A stretch of 5,033 nucleotides of DNA, taken from JBCKUK01 sp038924905. GTDB taxonomy: Bacteria > Pseudomonadota > Gammaproteobacteria > Burkholderiales > Methylophilaceae. The position numbers and the translations under genes are program-made. Shown here piece by piece: positions 4,926 to 5,033 of the stretch. How positions within the stretch are numbered: the stretch's first letter is position 1; every line of letters starts with the position of its first letter. Under the pieces are notes generated by a model. The model ran no database searches and had not been told where the DNA came from. It saw nothing but the letters and a program-made list of their open reading frames with translations. The stretch spans positions 1-5,033 of the forward strand of contig JBCKUK010000066.1 of the NCBI GenBank assembly GCA_038924905.1. Reading direction: 5' to 3'.

Positions 4926-5033
4926 AAATTTGTATTAAAGTCAATGTGTTACGTTAAAAATTAGTCATTTTTCTTTGCCTAAAATTGCTTACACACCGCT
5001 TACACACTTTTATCATTCACTCGCCGTCTTTTA
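4926..5033. other. AT-rich tail after the tRNA, no gene seen
   Basis: No reading frame here is convincing. A weak all-A/T hairpin, AAAAAT/ATTTTT (4956-4972), runs into TTTTTCTTT and could end the tRNA transcript. The stretch then contains the direct repeat listed separately. Whatever lies to the right is outside the window. Confidence 0.4.
4987..5007. repeat. Direct repeat GCTTACACAC x2, one base apart
   Basis: Two identical 10-base copies lie at 4987-4996 and 4998-5007, so the period is 11 bases, about one helical turn. Tandem short sites at helical spacing next to a tRNA 3' end are compatible with arm-type binding sites for a tyrosine integrase or with a regulator's operator. This is inference from arrangement only. 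Confidence 0.55.

Noticed and set aside
4754..4957. 67-codon rightward open frame containing GLAQLVEQRTLNPF
   Set aside because: This is the translation of the tRNA-Lys gene and its promoter, a familiar false ORF. It also overlaps the pgm start.

Overview
This window looks like ordinary chromosome from a proteobacterium, probably a betaproteobacterium. That assignment is inferred from the AlgC-like mutase, the small membrane retropepsin-like protease, IscX and the start of GlyA. It was not tested by a search, and no taxonomic marker in the window settles it. Almost every reading frame could be recognised by family. The interesting points are a broken gene, a toxin-antitoxin pair, a structured spacer and a tRNA at the right edge. 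I did not find a convincing undescribed multi-gene system.

Left part (1-2312): the first 31 codons of serine hydroxymethyltransferase (glyA) run leftwards off the edge. A compact divergent promoter region separates glyA from a rightward set of three closely spaced genes, probably one operon: iscX (iron-sulfur assembly accessory protein), an AlgC/ManB-type phosphomannomutase/phosphoglucomutase, and a membrane-anchored retropepsin-like aspartic protease. The gaps between these genes are 8 and 19 bases.

Middle (2313-3103): a leftward type II toxin-antitoxin pair lies convergent to the protease gene. It has a ParD-like antitoxin first and a RelE/YafQ-like toxin second, overlapping by one base as TAATG. 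Its promoter carries inverted repeats. Next to it, from about 2889 to 3074, is a noncoding stretch rich in hairpins that resembles a degenerate repeat element.

Right part (3104-5033): a leftward alpha-phosphoglucomutase gene (pgm) is complete in every family motif but is interrupted by one in-frame amber codon (TAG) at 4310-4312, with no frameshift. Upstream and divergent is a tRNA-Lys(CUU) gene driven by a near-consensus promoter with a GC-rich discriminator. The last 100 bases hold an AT-rich tail and two copies of GCTTACACAC. These might mark the edge of an element integrated at the tRNA, but no integrase is visible.

Together, the two hexose-phosphate mutases would feed sugar-nucleotide synthesis (mannose-1-P and glucose-1-P) for polysaccharide or glycogen. 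If the amber codon is real and not suppressed, the AlgC-type enzyme could cover the lost phosphoglucomutase activity.
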